DNA of 64,000 nt, from positions 62,001 through 126,000 of the forward strand of contig NZ_KB890626.1 of NCBI RefSeq assembly GCF_000373185.1. Direction: 5' to 3'. The translations under genes were made by a program, and so were the position numbers. Position 1 is the stretch's first letter. The number at the start of each line of letters is the position of its first letter. Under the pieces are notes generated by a model, which searched no databases, was not told the DNA's origin, and was given only the letters and a program-made list of their open reading frames with translations. Below, piece by piece: positions 9,047 through 17,468 of the stretch. Source of the stretch: Segatella paludivivens DSM 17968 = JCM 13650 (lineage in GTDB: Bacteria > Bacteroidota > Bacteroidia > Bacteroidales > Bacteroidaceae).

Positions 9047-10567
9047 TTATTGGTGTTGATCTCTGAGCAAGTCGTTAACGGTCTTTACAGGATTAAATGT
9101 TTCCAAAGGAACTTCTACAAAAACGGTATTCCAATCACTCATTGCTCCATTCCATAATCCTGGCAATTCCAAAGCTTTAAGATCTTTTCCATTCTTACTC
9201 TTGCTGCTTATGAAACCAGTATTTCTGTCAACATATTCAGGAAGATTGAAATCATTTCCCTTATAATCTTTAATTGCACATACTAAGTCAACAGGATTGA
9301 AATGTGTACCATTCTTGAACATATCCATGTATTCTGCATTATTTGTATCAATCTGGCAACTTTCCAATATCTGTAGACTTACAGTACCATCTTGATTATA
9401 TGTCAGGAATGGACCGCCACCTGGTTCACCTACATTTTTTACAACGCCGCAAGCACGCATTGGTCTATTTAATTTCTTTCTTAAATAAATAACCAAATCA
9501 GCATCTTCCAAATCCTTTATATCCTGCTTTCTGCAGCATAGATCACGTTGTACAAATCTTATAATTTCTTCAAGTTTAGTATGATTGTACTTTCCAGAAT
9601 CAAGTAGTCTGAGATATTCAAATGTCTTATTTTGCAAATCAACTAATATTCCAGCCAATATCTGCTTATATTTCACCGTTTCATCCTTTAATCTATCAGG
9701 AACAACATTGTCGATATTCTTAACAAAAACTATATCGGCATCTATCTCATTAAGATTTTCGATTAATGCGCCGTGGCCACCTGGTCTGAACAACAAACTA
9801 CCATCCTCATTTCTGAAAGGTGTATTATCAGGATTTGCAGCAATAGTATCTGTACTTGGCTTTTGTTCAGAGAAAGTAATATTATATTCAACTCCGAATT
9901 TCTCAGAATACTTGTTTATATTTTCAGCAACTTTAGCCTTAAACAATTCTAAGTGACTATGACTTACTGTGAAATGTACATTTGCCTTACCCTTACTGCT
10001 TGCATATAAAGCAGCTTCAACAAGATGTTCTTCCATTGGAGTTCTAGGACCGTCTTCGTAATTATGGAAGAGTAGTAGTCCTTTTGGTAAACTACCATAG
10101 TTAAGTCCATTCTCATTAAGCATATTGGCAACAATATTCTTATATTTGCCTTCTTCCATTAACTTAGTAATACAATGATCATCATTAGCCTTGCATTTAT
10201 CACAAAGTTCTTTTTTAAATGCAAACTTCTTAATATTATCAAAAAATTCCTTTTCAAAATCTGTTGTAGGAACATTATATGTTGCACTAAGAAAAGCAAA
10301 CATATTCTTAAACATACGGCTTGCAGCACCACTGGCAGGAACGAATTTAACTATTTTATGGCCTTCGTTTTTATAATCATTCCATATATTTACATATTTA
10401 TCCTGTTCATCTTCTTTTGGAGCTATAATTCCTTTATCTATTGACGCAGCAGATTCCAATTTAAGAAAAGGGAAACCTTTTTCTATCTGTTTAAGCTGAA
10501 AATAAACCTGTTCTTCGCTAATTCCGTGAGCTTCAATTTGACTGATGTCTTGTTTTGATAATGCCAT
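9047..10567 (-). CDS. DUF4301 family protein
   Basis: 506-aa cytoplasmic protein of a Bacteroidetes-specific family without a known function. No signal peptide or membrane segment. Residues about 78-90 (VPASGAASRMFKN) look like the nucleotide-binding loop of sugar-nucleotidyltransferases, and FRPGGHGALIENLN in the middle is strongly conserved-looking, so a nucleotidyltransferase-like fold is plausible. Its own promoter lies upstream on the minus strand (TATTTTTG, reading from about 10612 to 10605). It is not obviously linked to its neighbours. Confidence 0.85.
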   Translation of the reverse strand: MALSKQDISQIEAHGISEEQVYFQLKQIEKGFPFLKLESAASIDKGIIAPKEDEQDKYVNIWNDYKNEGHKIVKFVPASGAASRMFKNMFAFLSATYNVPTTDFEKEFFDNIKKFAFKKELCDKCKANDDHCITKLMEEGKYKNIVANMLNENGLNYGSLPKGLLLFHNYEDGPRTPMEEHLVEAALYASSKGKANVHFTVSHSHLELFKAKVAENINKYSEKFGVEYNITFSEQKPSTDTIAANPDNTPFRNEDGSLLFRPGGHGALIENLNEIDADIVFVKNIDNVVPDRLKDETVKYKQILAGILVDLQNKTFEYLRLLDSGKYNHTKLEEIIRFVQRDLCCRKQDIKDLEDADLVIYLRKKLNRPMRACGVVKNVGEPGGGPFLTYNQDGTVSLQILESCQIDTNNAEYMDMFKNGTHFNPVDLVCAIKDYKGNDFNLPEYVDRNTGFISSKSKNGKDLKALELPGLWNGAMSDWNTVFVEVPLETFNPVKTVNDLLRDQHQ

Positions 10568-10722
10568 ATTCTTTATTTTGATTTAATTTATTATATCCTT
10601 ATGCAAAAATAACAATAATATTTGATACATTAAAGATAAAACCCATAAAATCTAGTTAAATATTAAAAACATCCTTCACCCATTTGCACATTTGGAAAAA
10701 AATAGGTAATATTGCAACTATT

Positions 10723-11304
10723 ATGATAAGAAAAACTACAATATGTTTACTTTTGATGTTATCTATCTTTGATAATATCAATGCACAAAGCATGCGCAGT
10801 CTGTGGATAAACATGCCTGACTCTGTTATCGGATATATGGATAAGAACAGTCGCATAGAATCTTTGGATTATCTAGAGATGAAAGTAAAAAGTGACGTTA
10901 AAAATATGCTAGGTGAGACATCAACTGTTGATACTATAACCAACGATTTTATATCAGCCACACTGAGTTCTGCGATGAAACTAACAATTAAAAAATTGCC
11001 AGTTGATGACAACGATAGTCTGATTTGCATGGTTCGCACATATACAGCCGGTAATGAAAAAGAGAGTAGTATATGTTTCTTTAATTCCAAATGGGAACCT
11101 ATAAAAATAGACGTTGATCTGCCTATTCAAAATAATAATAAAAACATCGTCTTGCAACAACAAATTTCATCATCTGATATTTTAGTAATACAATTACAAC
11201 CAAAGGTATTTATTGAAGAAAATGATGATAAAAATGCGGCAAAATCGTTAACAACATTAAAATGGAACACTAAAAGTGTTAAATATACACCGAAATCATT
11301 ATAA
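10723..11304 (+). CDS. DUF3256 family exported protein
   Basis: 193 aa from the ATG at 10723 (an upstream TTG would add 13 residues but disrupts the signal peptide). The N-terminal signal MIRKTTICLLLMLSIFDNINA is followed by QSMRSLWINMPDSVIGYM, the start of the DUF3256 pattern of secreted Bacteroidales proteins of about 200 aa. Mature part is small, beta-rich and soluble, probably periplasmic. Function unknown. A candidate small RNA promoter begins 15 nt after its stop. Confidence 0.78.
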   Translation: MIRKTTICLLLMLSIFDNINAQSMRSLWINMPDSVIGYMDKNSRIESLDYLEMKVKSDVKNMLGETSTVDTITNDFISATLSSAMKLTIKKLPVDDNDSLICMVRTYTAGNEKESSICFFNSKWEPIKIDVDLPIQNNNKNIVLQQQISSSDILVIQLQPKVFIEENDDKNAAKSLTTLKWNTKSVKYTPKSL

Positions 11305-11318
11305 ATATCATGCGAATA

Positions 11319-11349
11319 TTTGCAGGTAACAAAACAATTATTACCTTTG
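11319..11349 (+). promoter_or_regulatory. Promoter of candidate small RNA 1
   Basis: A -33 TTTG at 11319-11322 and a -7 TACCTTTG at 11342-11349, separated by 19 nt, the canonical Bacteroidetes spacing. No open reading frame follows. Confidence 0.75.
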
Positions 11350-11354
11350 CATCG

Positions 11355-11423
11355 TGTTTTTCATGGTATTAGATTATTAAGGTTAAGAAAAGATTGGTTG
11401 TCGTGAGACAATCAATTTTTTTT
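11355..11423 (+). ncRNA. Candidate small RNA 1 (about 70 nt)
   Basis: A short transcription unit with a canonical promoter and an intrinsic terminator but no reading frame. The terminator is a 10-bp hairpin (11393-11402 with 11407-11416, GTGA loop) followed by eight T residues. The body (11365-11396) contains GGTATTAG, TTAAGGT and AAAAGATTG blocks. The same three blocks occur in reverse complement in the second candidate at 17388-17418. The start is inferred to be 5-7 nt after the -7 box. It could belong to a paralogous Bacteroidales small RNA family; that is a guess that a covariance search would settle. Confidence 0.6.
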
Positions 11424-11526
11424 GTTAATAGATGTAGCCAATTTATAATGCTTAGGTCATTAACAATATTCTTATTTTAATCGGCTTTGAGCATTTATAA
11501 ATCTCATGATAAGCATTTGAATCCAA

Positions 11527-11706
11527 TCATTTTACTAATTTATTTTTAAGCATATTGAGATAATTTTGTTTATCATGTAAATAGGATATATTATATTTAT
11601 CTTTAAAAGCTACCCAACATAATATGCGACTTATAAAGTATAGCAATGTAATAAGTTCAGCATTGCACAAGTGAGGGTACAACCAAACATTACCCTCAGA
11701 ATGCAT
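11527..11706 (-). CDS. Unrecognised 59-codon reading frame
   Basis: An open frame of 59 aa starting MHSEGNVWLYPHLCNAEL with a hydrophobic centre (LITLLYFISRILCWVAF) and a Lys-rich end. The frame also continues a few codons upstream of the ATG before meeting a stop. Composition is protein-like, so it may be a real small membrane peptide or the end of a decayed gene. No promoter or homologue is recognised; it may be chance. Confidence 0.2.
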   Translation of the reverse strand: MHSEGNVWLYPHLCNAELITLLYFISRILCWVAFKDKYNISYLHDKQNYLNMLKNKLVK

Positions 11707-12026
11707 CCATAGCAGGTATTTTTAAAACAAGAAGAGCTTGAAATAGATTAAGATAAACATAATAATAATATCTATTTATCATAATCCTGATTATATTTAT
11801 TTTTATAAGGAATTACCAGACAGAATAAACACTGGTGTCCAATACTGATTCATCAGTTTTTAGCTAGTAGCTACGTTTGAATATGCAAAGTCTCTATCTT
11901 AAGGGCCCACGGAGAAATAAATATAATTTTAGCTGCGACAAAATATGCGTTCTAGCTACAACAAAATTAGCATTATTATGCTTAAATATAAAGTACCTTT
12001 AATATTAAAATAACTTTATAACGATA

Positions 12027-12120
12027 AAACGCAAACGTTTGATCGATGAAACGTAAAATTTGTATCGTAGAAACGCAAACGTTTGATCGATGAAGCGCAA
12101 ACTTTGTATCGTAGAAACGC
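12027..12120. repeat. 22-bp minisatellite, 4.3 copies
   Basis: Four tandem 22-bp units (12027-12048, 12049-12070, 12071-12092, 12093-12114) plus a 6-nt partial copy. Units alternate between two forms, so units 1+2 and 3+4 form a 44-bp repeat with three substitutions. Each unit starts AAACG or AAGCG and ends ATCGATG or ATCGTAG. The ATCGTAGAAAC junction recurs once alone at about 12394. Confidence 0.85.
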
Positions 12121-12510
12121 ATTCCCGAATTGATAATACAAATTATATGTCTTAAAATATTGGCATTTAAACAAACAAAACTTATTATTTATTTACTAGG
12201 ACATTATGAATAATTACATATCTATATAACTATAATAATTAATTCCCTACATAGGTTTTTCGAAAATACAAGCGTCTAAGTGACTCTATCATGATTATCA
12301 GTAAGTTATAATGCTTTTTTATACTTTTACAGTGTCGAATAAATGTCACCTATAATAAAATCAGCTATAAAACAAATCATCATTTGCATTTCATCGTAGA
12401 AACACAAGTTTTACCAACACTTGCACGTAACTAGTCATCATCGGAAACCGTTTCTAATTAACTGATAGTCAGTGCGTCGACACTTAGACACTAAAAAAGA
12501 CGAAAAACCT

Positions 12511-12540
12511 GTAGTGCGCGTGCATGCGTACATTATATAT
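12511..12540. repeat. Dispersed intergenic repeat, copy 1
   Basis: Contains GTGCATGCGTACATTATATA, closely matched by GTGCACGTACATTATATA at 38964-38981. Both lie in gene-poor DNA next to AGCTACG-type motifs. Confidence 0.5.
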
Positions 12541-12889
12541 AGGAAATACTACATTTTTATGTTCGTGCATCTTGTTTGTTACAAAATCACCTATTATTTT
12601 GCTTAAAACCATCTATTATAACGTAGAAAGATGTAGCTAGAAATATATATATTATTTCGCTATAGCCTTTTAAATAGTAACATTTCAGATAATAAGCGTA
12701 GAGCAATGTAGCTAAAAATATGTAATCTTACAGGTAAAGAAATCTATAACTTTTTTAATAATAGTTTCTTTATTGGGAATTTTATTTTTATCTTTGTAAA
12801 AGATAGCTGCATACAACGAGATATTCAATCAAATTTGATTATACTTGTCTATCATTTGCAGTGTTATACATATCAAAGAAATAAAACAT

Positions 12890-13051
12890 ATGATATTACA
12901 ATACATTATAATAGGAATAGTTATTTTCGCTGCAATACTGTATGCTGTGCTGCGAAGTTATAAATCGGTTAATGACAATATAAAATGCAAAGATTATAAA
13001 TGCGCTGGTTGCGCATTCTATGATAAATGCAGAAATAAGCAAAAAAAGTAA
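12890..13051 (+). CDS. FeoB-associated-type Cys-rich membrane protein
   Basis: 53 aa from the ATG at 12890. One transmembrane helix (MILQYIIIGIVIFAAILYAVL) is followed by a short basic tail with four cysteines (CKDYKCAGCAFYDKC). This is the layout of the small Cys-rich membrane proteins often found with the ferrous iron permease FeoB. No feoB is present here, so a role in iron handling is only suggested. Sited 60 nt before tRNA-Cys. An upstream in-frame ATG at 12845 would add a non-hydrophobic extension and is less likely. Confidence 0.65.
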   Translation: MILQYIIIGIVIFAAILYAVLRSYKSVNDNIKCKDYKCAGCAFYDKCRNKQKK

Positions 13052-13059
13052 AAGAAAAA

Positions 13060-13091
13060 TTTGGTGGTATAATTTTTTTGTCTTACCTTTG
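13060..13091 (+). promoter_or_regulatory. tRNA-Cys promoter
   Basis: -33 TTTG at 13060-13063, 20-nt spacer, -7 TACCTTTG at 13084-13091; 21 nt before the mature tRNA. Confidence 0.75.
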
Positions 13092-13111
13092 CACTCGCTA
13101 AACAAAAGCAT

Positions 13112-13182
13112 GGTACCTTGGCCGATCGGTTAGGTAACGGTCTGCAAAACCGTGCAGAGCAGTTCGACTCTGCTAGGTACCT
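13112..13182 (+). tRNA. tRNA-Cys (GCA)
   Basis: 71-nt cloverleaf: acceptor stem GGTACCT with AGGTACC, anticodon stem ACGGT with ACCGT around loop CTGCAAA (anticodon GCA at 13144-13146), T stem AGCAG with CTGCT around TTCGACT. The discriminator is T, as expected for tRNA-Cys. CCA is not encoded. Confidence 0.97.
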
Positions 13183-13189
13183 CAAAAGA

Positions 13190-13220
13190 AAGGTTGAGAT
13201 TTATTTCTCAACCTTTTTCT
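13190..13220 (+). terminator. Intrinsic terminator after tRNA-Cys
   Basis: 10-bp stem AAGGTTGAGA (13190-13199) with TCTCAACCTT (13206-13215), then a T-rich tail. The A-rich left flank means it could also act on the minus strand for the DUF1232 gene. Confidence 0.85.
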
Positions 13221-13242
13221 TTTTTATAATGTTTATTTTATA

Positions 13243-13650
13243 TTACACAGGAGTATCAGTTGGATCCTCGTCAAATAAATGATTTATTGCCTCTATTTCA
13301 TCATTATCAAACCATTTTGACAGTTTTTCTTTAGCTTTCAACTTAACATCTTCGCTTACATTCCCCCACACTTTATGTATCACATAAAATATGACAGCCA
13401 TATCATCGCTCAATCCAGCTATTGGTATAGCATCAGGAACAAGATCAAGAGGACTGATAAGGTAACCAAGCGCACCAATAATAATAGCCTTGTCTTTAGT
13501 ACTAACTTTATCACTCTGAAGAGTATAATATAAAATAAAGGCTGAATATACCAGTTTTACACCAGCTCTTTTAGCTATTCTCGAAATTTTCTCGATAAAT
13601 CCTGAGGTTGAGAACTTATCTTTGTAAGATAAAAAATCAGGTAGTTCCAT
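13243..13650 (-). CDS. DUF1232 (YkvA-like) membrane protein
   Basis: 135 aa. The central part holds the DUF1232 signature: a hydrophobic helix with ALGYLISPLDLVPDAIPIAG, a turn containing the conserved P-D-PDAIP pattern, and LSDDMAVIFYV. The family is widespread, probably membrane-associated, and uncharacterised. The C-terminus is acidic. It lies 23 nt downstream of the 141-aa membrane protein gene on the same strand and may share its transcript. Confidence 0.85.
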   Translation of the reverse strand: MELPDFLSYKDKFSTSGFIEKISRIAKRAGVKLVYSAFILYYTLQSDKVSTKDKAIIIGALGYLISPLDLVPDAIPIAGLSDDMAVIFYVIHKVWGNVSEDVKLKAKEKLSKWFDNDEIEAINHLFDEDPTDTPV

Positions 13651-13673
13651 ACTGTAAAATTAAAATAAATGTA

Positions 13674-14099
13674 TTATAATCTGTATGAAAGCACCTTGTT
13701 GATGTAGCTTTCATGCTTTGAATCATATATCTTCTTTAGTCGAATATTGATTATCGTTTTCATAATCAACCGATAAATTCCAAATAGCACTACCCCACCA
13801 GCACCAGCTATCCATGCAGTATTAATCCCCCATGGCAATTTTGAATCAGGGAAACATGCAACTATAAATATAGGAATAACAACAAAGAATCCTAAAAGTG
13901 TGTATTGAAATCTCTCACTACCTATAGTATCAATAATAGCTTGCTTGTCAAAAAGATAGTCCGTAAGAGACTCCTTGCTTATTCCATAGTCATTCATTTG
14001 GGGAAAATCAACATTATTGCCCCATATCTCTATTCTTCGAAATACCATCTGCTGTAAATCGTCAACTTCACGATTCATTTCATTTAGAGTAAATGCCAT
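13674..14099 (-). CDS. Small two-helix membrane protein, unknown
   Basis: 141 aa. An N-terminal soluble region (about 1-60) is followed by two transmembrane helices (about 66-82, LLGFFVVIPIFIVACF, and about 92-112, TAWIAGAGGVVLFGIYRLIM) and a short basic cytoplasmic tail. I do not recognise a family. Sits between the RNase P RNA gene and the DUF1232 gene, all on the minus strand. Confidence 0.7.
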   Translation of the reverse strand: MAFTLNEMNREVDDLQQMVFRRIEIWGNNVDFPQMNDYGISKESLTDYLFDKQAIIDTIGSERFQYTLLGFFVVIPIFIVACFPDSKLPWGINTAWIAGAGGVVLFGIYRLIMKTIINIRLKKIYDSKHESYINKVLSYRL

Positions 14100-14140
14100 A
14101 TTGTTTAGATTTTTAATTTTTCGGTATTTATATAAAAGGA

Positions 14141-14541
14141 AAGTAGTGCTCTGATAAGCCGGGTTCCGTATTCATACAAAAATATGAAGCTCTGTCATTT
14201 ATCTAGTCCATGAGTCACCTCATGGCTCAAGCGTTCTACCCTCCGCAGTAAACCAAAGTTAATCGAGCGAGCAGCTCTTTGCCTGCGGTATACATGAACT
14301 TGCAGCCTCCAGATGACACAGCATGACGATCACCCGCCATCTGGTGGTCTCTTACACCACCTTCTCACCCTTACCTTAACGACATTACAAGTCGAGACTT
14401 GCAAGTTTCAAAAAAGGCGGTTATTTTCTTCTGTCAACACCTACTGTCACCAATAGCTTCTATTTTCGGAAGTGAAGTGCTCTATGCTGCCCGGACTTTC
14501 CTCTCGCATAAAATGCCAGCGGCAGAGCCGGAGCACTACTT
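14141..14541 (-). ncRNA. rnpB: RNase P RNA (bacterial class A)
   Basis: The catalytic RNA that trims tRNA 5' ends. On the minus strand the terminal helix P1 is AGTAGTGCTC (from 14540) pairing with GAGCACTACT (14151-14142). The universally conserved GAGGAAAGTCCGGGC is at 14503-14489. Near the 3' end are ACAGAGCTTC and AACCCGGCTTAT, and the substrate-binding loop region reads GGTGAGAAGGTGGTG. A -7 box TACCTTTG on the minus strand (14557-14550) immediately precedes it. Confidence 0.97.
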
Positions 14542-14743
14542 TCTTTCTGCAAAGGTAATACAATTTGAAAGAATATGAAAATAATTAATCTACTTTTATT
14601 AAGGTATATATATATTTAATAGAATTTGGCTGATTGTTTGTAGGATACATTATAATCAAAATTAACGACGTTAAAACATCAATATATTAAACTTATTATG
14701 TCAATTTTGTTAATCAAATCAAGCAACAATAGAAAAAATATAG

Positions 14744-14751
14744 TATCTTTG
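14744..14751 (+). promoter_or_regulatory. -7 element upstream of the EFR1 gene
   Basis: TATCTTTG at 14744-14751 with no clear -33 match, 83 nt before the ATG. The 14542-14834 gap contains this and the rnpB promoter, and nothing else recognised. Confidence 0.5.
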
Positions 14752-14834
14752 CATAAGCAAGGTTTTCATAGATGCCACATACGGTATAATCTTTGCAAAG
14801 TTCTACATTTCAGCAACATATAAAATTATAATAT

Positions 14835-15611
14835 ATGATATTCTATTTTTCAGGTACTGGTAACACATTATGGGCAATGAGAAAAATTGCCAATATAACT
14901 GGTGACATGTGTTTTTCTATACCAACTGAAATAAACGGAGAATGCAAATATACAATTCATGAAGATGAAAGGATTGGATTTGTTTTTCCTGTTCATGGTT
15001 GGAGACCACCAAAAATAGTAAGAGAATTTATAAAGAAGATGACCATACAATCCAATAATCTTCAATCGCATTATTGCTATGCATTGTGTACTACAGGAGA
15101 CGATATAGGAATGACAATGGAATACCTTAACAAAGATCTTGCTGAAAAGGAACTATGCACCCACTCCACTTTCTCACTAAAAATGCCCGAAAGCTATGTT
15201 GGGTTGCCTTTTATGGATGTTGATCCTAAAGAAAAAGAGATTGAAAAGAAAAGAGAAGCAACAATTATGCTACAAGATTTTGCTGAAAAAATATATGATC
15301 GAGAACGTAGAATAAACATATTGCACCATAGTCACTGGCCATGGATAAACAGTAAGATTTTAGGCGAAATATTCGTTAAATGGCTAATTACAGACAAGCC
15401 ATTTCATGTTGACACTGATAAATGTGTGAAATGTGGCATTTGTTCAAACGTATGTCCCGTAAATGATATAAATGGTGGATTTGGAAAAATTCCACAATGG
15501 AAACACAACGATATGTGTCTGACATGCTTTGCCTGCTATCATCACTGCCCAAAACATGCTATAGAATATGGTAAAAGGACAAGTGGCAAGGGACAATATT
15601 TTTTTAAATAG
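14835..15611 (+). CDS. EFR1-type flavodoxin/ferredoxin fusion
   Basis: 258-aa electron-transfer protein. The N-terminus has the flavodoxin FMN-phosphate loop FSGTGNT and a flavodoxin-like fold to about residue 190. The C-terminus carries two 4Fe-4S ferredoxin motifs: CVKCGICSNVCP and CLTCFACYHHCP. This combination is the EFR1 family of anaerobes, which probably shuttles electrons in the cytoplasm; partner unknown. The secreted protease follows after 10 nt, so they may share a transcript despite having no obvious joint role. Confidence 0.9.
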   Translation: MIFYFSGTGNTLWAMRKIANITGDMCFSIPTEINGECKYTIHEDERIGFVFPVHGWRPPKIVREFIKKMTIQSNNLQSHYCYALCTTGDDIGMTMEYLNKDLAEKELCTHSTFSLKMPESYVGLPFMDVDPKEKEIEKKREATIMLQDFAEKIYDRERRINILHHSHWPWINSKILGEIFVKWLITDKPFHVDTDKCVKCGICSNVCPVNDINGGFGKIPQWKHNDMCLTCFACYHHCPKHAIEYGKRTSGKGQYFFK

Positions 15612-15621
15612 AAAAGAATAT

Positions 15622-17247
15622 ATGAAAAAGCTTTTTATCGTTGCTTTATTAGCCATGATTGCATGTAGTACAATGGCTCATGATAATGACTCCATAATGG
15701 GAAGTAACGGAAAAATGATACCAATGCCTGTATATGGAAGCATTGAAGCTAACTCAATTATGCCACGTAAAAACTCGTATTACGATGTTCATACTAGAGC
15801 TATTGGAAATTCAAATCCAGCATATACCCCCCATAATGGAAGTCCTAAAATACTAGTTATACTGGCAAACTTTAAGGATAAAGCATTTAGCGTAAACTAT
15901 CCAAAGAAAGCATTTAACGAATTTTTTAATAGCGAAAACGGGTTTACTGATTATGGTAATGGCAATAAACAGAATTACGGAAGCATTAAACAGTATTTTG
16001 AAAAAATGAGTTCGAATTCTTTTTCGCCTATATTTGACGTTCACGGTCCAATAAATCTACCTGATTCAATGAAGGTTTATGGAGGAAGCAACACTACTTC
16101 TAATAGCGATGAAGACATTGACAAATTAGTAAAAGATGCATTGGCACAGTTAAGCGATTCGATAAAAGACGCATCCCAATACGACTCCGATGGTGACGGA
16201 TATATTGACTGCGTCTGTATTATATCTGCATATCTTGGACAAAACAATGGTGGAAATGGTAATTGCGTATGGGCATGCACAGGAAATACCAGCGGAACTT
16301 TCGGTGGAAAAAATGTTGGCTGGTTCAGCCTGTCTTCAGAGTTATATCCAGCATACGTAAATGCAACACAGAAAATAGCACAGATAAACGGCATAGGAGT
16401 AGCTTGCCACGAATTTTCCCATGCTCTAGGACTACCAGATATATACCCAACTGCAAGTAATGCGATAGCGGATAATCAGGAAATGGAATTATGGGATCTG
16501 ATGGACGGTGGTGAATATGCTAATAATAGCTATACCCCTACCCCCTACACTGCATGGGAAAAGAAGCAAATAGGTTGGAATGTAAACATCATTAATCTTA
16601 ACGACAACAAAACTATAACTATGGACAAGACTACAGAGGAAGGCGGTCCAGCATACAAAATACCAAATAGTAAAAATGCAAATGAATATTTCCTAATCGA
16701 AAACATACAACAGACAGGTTGGAATTCTGGAGCCATGTATCATGGTCTGCAAATATATCATGTCAATGATCAAAATTACATATATATAAATACACATCTA
16801 AACAACACACTAGGAGAACCTGGTATGGGAATAGTTCCTGCTGACGGAAATTCAATGTCTTCATATCTAAAAACAAGTGAAATTGCCTATGAAGATCAAC
16901 ATAAAGGTGACTTATTTCCAGGAACAAGCAATATAACAGTACTAAATGATACACTTGGATTACCAAACTTTTATTGGTACACGCAAGATACAAGTAGTGA
17001 AAAAGCGACATTTAATACTAAATATTATAAGGTGAACAAAGCTATCAAAAACATTACGGAAAAAGATGGAGTCATAACATTCGATTACATAAACGACTTC
17101 ACAACAAACATCAATAATATATATACGGATGATAACAATAAAACAACACGTATTTATACTATTGATGGACGGTATGTTGGGGATTCATATTCATCACTTC
17201 AAAGGGGTATTTATATTATAAACAAGAAAAAGATAATTATCAAATAG
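15622..17247 (+). CDS. Secreted M6 family metalloprotease with candidate sorting tail
   Basis: 541 aa from the ATG at 15622, which begins a good signal peptide (MKKLFIVALLAMIACSTMA); the longer frame starts inside the preceding gene. Zinc site HEFSH in GVACHEFSHALGLPD, with the family context GYIDCVCII upstream and ENIQQTGW downstream. The last about 35 residues (IYTIDGRYVG ... RGIYIINKKKIIIK) match the C-terminal sorting domain of Bacteroidetes type IX secretion cargo, so it is probably exported to the surface or medium to degrade protein. Followed by the candidate small RNA 2. Confidence 0.88.
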   Translation: MKKLFIVALLAMIACSTMAHDNDSIMGSNGKMIPMPVYGSIEANSIMPRKNSYYDVHTRAIGNSNPAYTPHNGSPKILVILANFKDKAFSVNYPKKAFNEFFNSENGFTDYGNGNKQNYGSIKQYFEKMSSNSFSPIFDVHGPINLPDSMKVYGGSNTTSNSDEDIDKLVKDALAQLSDSIKDASQYDSDGDGYIDCVCIISAYLGQNNGGNGNCVWACTGNTSGTFGGKNVGWFSLSSELYPAYVNATQKIAQINGIGVACHEFSHALGLPDIYPTASNAIADNQEMELWDLMDGGEYANNSYTPTPYTAWEKKQIGWNVNIINLNDNKTITMDKTTEEGGPAYKIPNSKNANEYFLIENIQQTGWNSGAMYHGLQIYHVNDQNYIYINTHLNNTLGEPGMGIVPADGNSMSSYLKTSEIAYEDQHKGDLFPGTSNITVLNDTLGLPNFYWYTQDTSSEKATFNTKYYKVNKAIKNITEKDGVITFDYINDFTTNINNIYTDDNNKTTRIYTIDGRYVGDSYSSLQRGIYIINKKKIIIK

Positions 17248-17337
17248 AAACAAAAGACATGCATTATAAGAAAAAATGAACTATTTTTGATGTGTGTGCC
17301 CACACAAATGATATTTTTAAAAAAAGTTTGCAAATTA

Positions 17338-17369
17338 TTTGGTAATTTAAAAAATTGCTTATATCTTTG
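17338..17369 (+). promoter_or_regulatory. Promoter of candidate small RNA 2
   Basis: -33 TTTG at 17338-17341, 20-nt spacer, -7 TATCTTTG at 17362-17369. The nearest downstream plus-strand gene is hisG, 1.4 kb away, so it does not serve a protein gene. Confidence 0.75.
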
Positions 17370-17374
17370 CAAAC

Positions 17375-17464
17375 GTTATCCTGAAAACAATCTTTTTACC
17401 TTAAAAGAAACTAATACCTATTGAAGATTTGGAGCGGTTGCCTGAGAAGGTCATCGCTTTTTTT
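17375..17464 (+). ncRNA. Candidate small RNA 2 (about 90 nt)
   Basis: A standalone unit between convergent protein genes, with a canonical promoter and a terminator hairpin. The hairpin pairs 17433-17443 with 17448-17458 (GAGA loop, one mismatch) and is followed by seven T residues, ending 4 nt before the stop of the mltF-like gene. The body carries CAATCTTTT, ACCTTAA and CTAATACC, the reverse complements of blocks in candidate 1, in the same relative order. No reading frame. It could also be a conserved Bacteroidales RNA family already in Rfam. Confidence 0.6.
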
Positions 17465-17468
17465 ATCC

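Larger units (their letters stand above)
11424..12788. other. Gene-poor AT-rich region
   Basis: About 1.4 kb with no convincing protein gene. It holds one 59-codon minus-strand frame, a 22-bp minisatellite, scattered AGCTA-type motifs and a GTGCATGCGTACATTATATA motif. It ends near the tRNA-Cys gene, so it could be the scar of a lost element, but no att-like duplication of the tRNA 3' end was seen. Confidence 0.6.

Noticed and set aside
9026..9055. Hairpin overlapping the stop of the DUF4301 gene as a terminator
   Set aside because: It has two T-T mismatches and no T run on the minus strand.
12027..12120. Possible CRISPR array
   Set aside because: The repeats are directly tandem without unique spacers and no cas gene is near.
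11424..13182. Integrated element beside tRNA-Cys
   Set aside because: No integrase, no duplicated tRNA 3' end and no element genes were found.
15568..15621. Upstream start for the M6 protease
   Set aside because: It lies inside the preceding gene and would bury the signal peptide.
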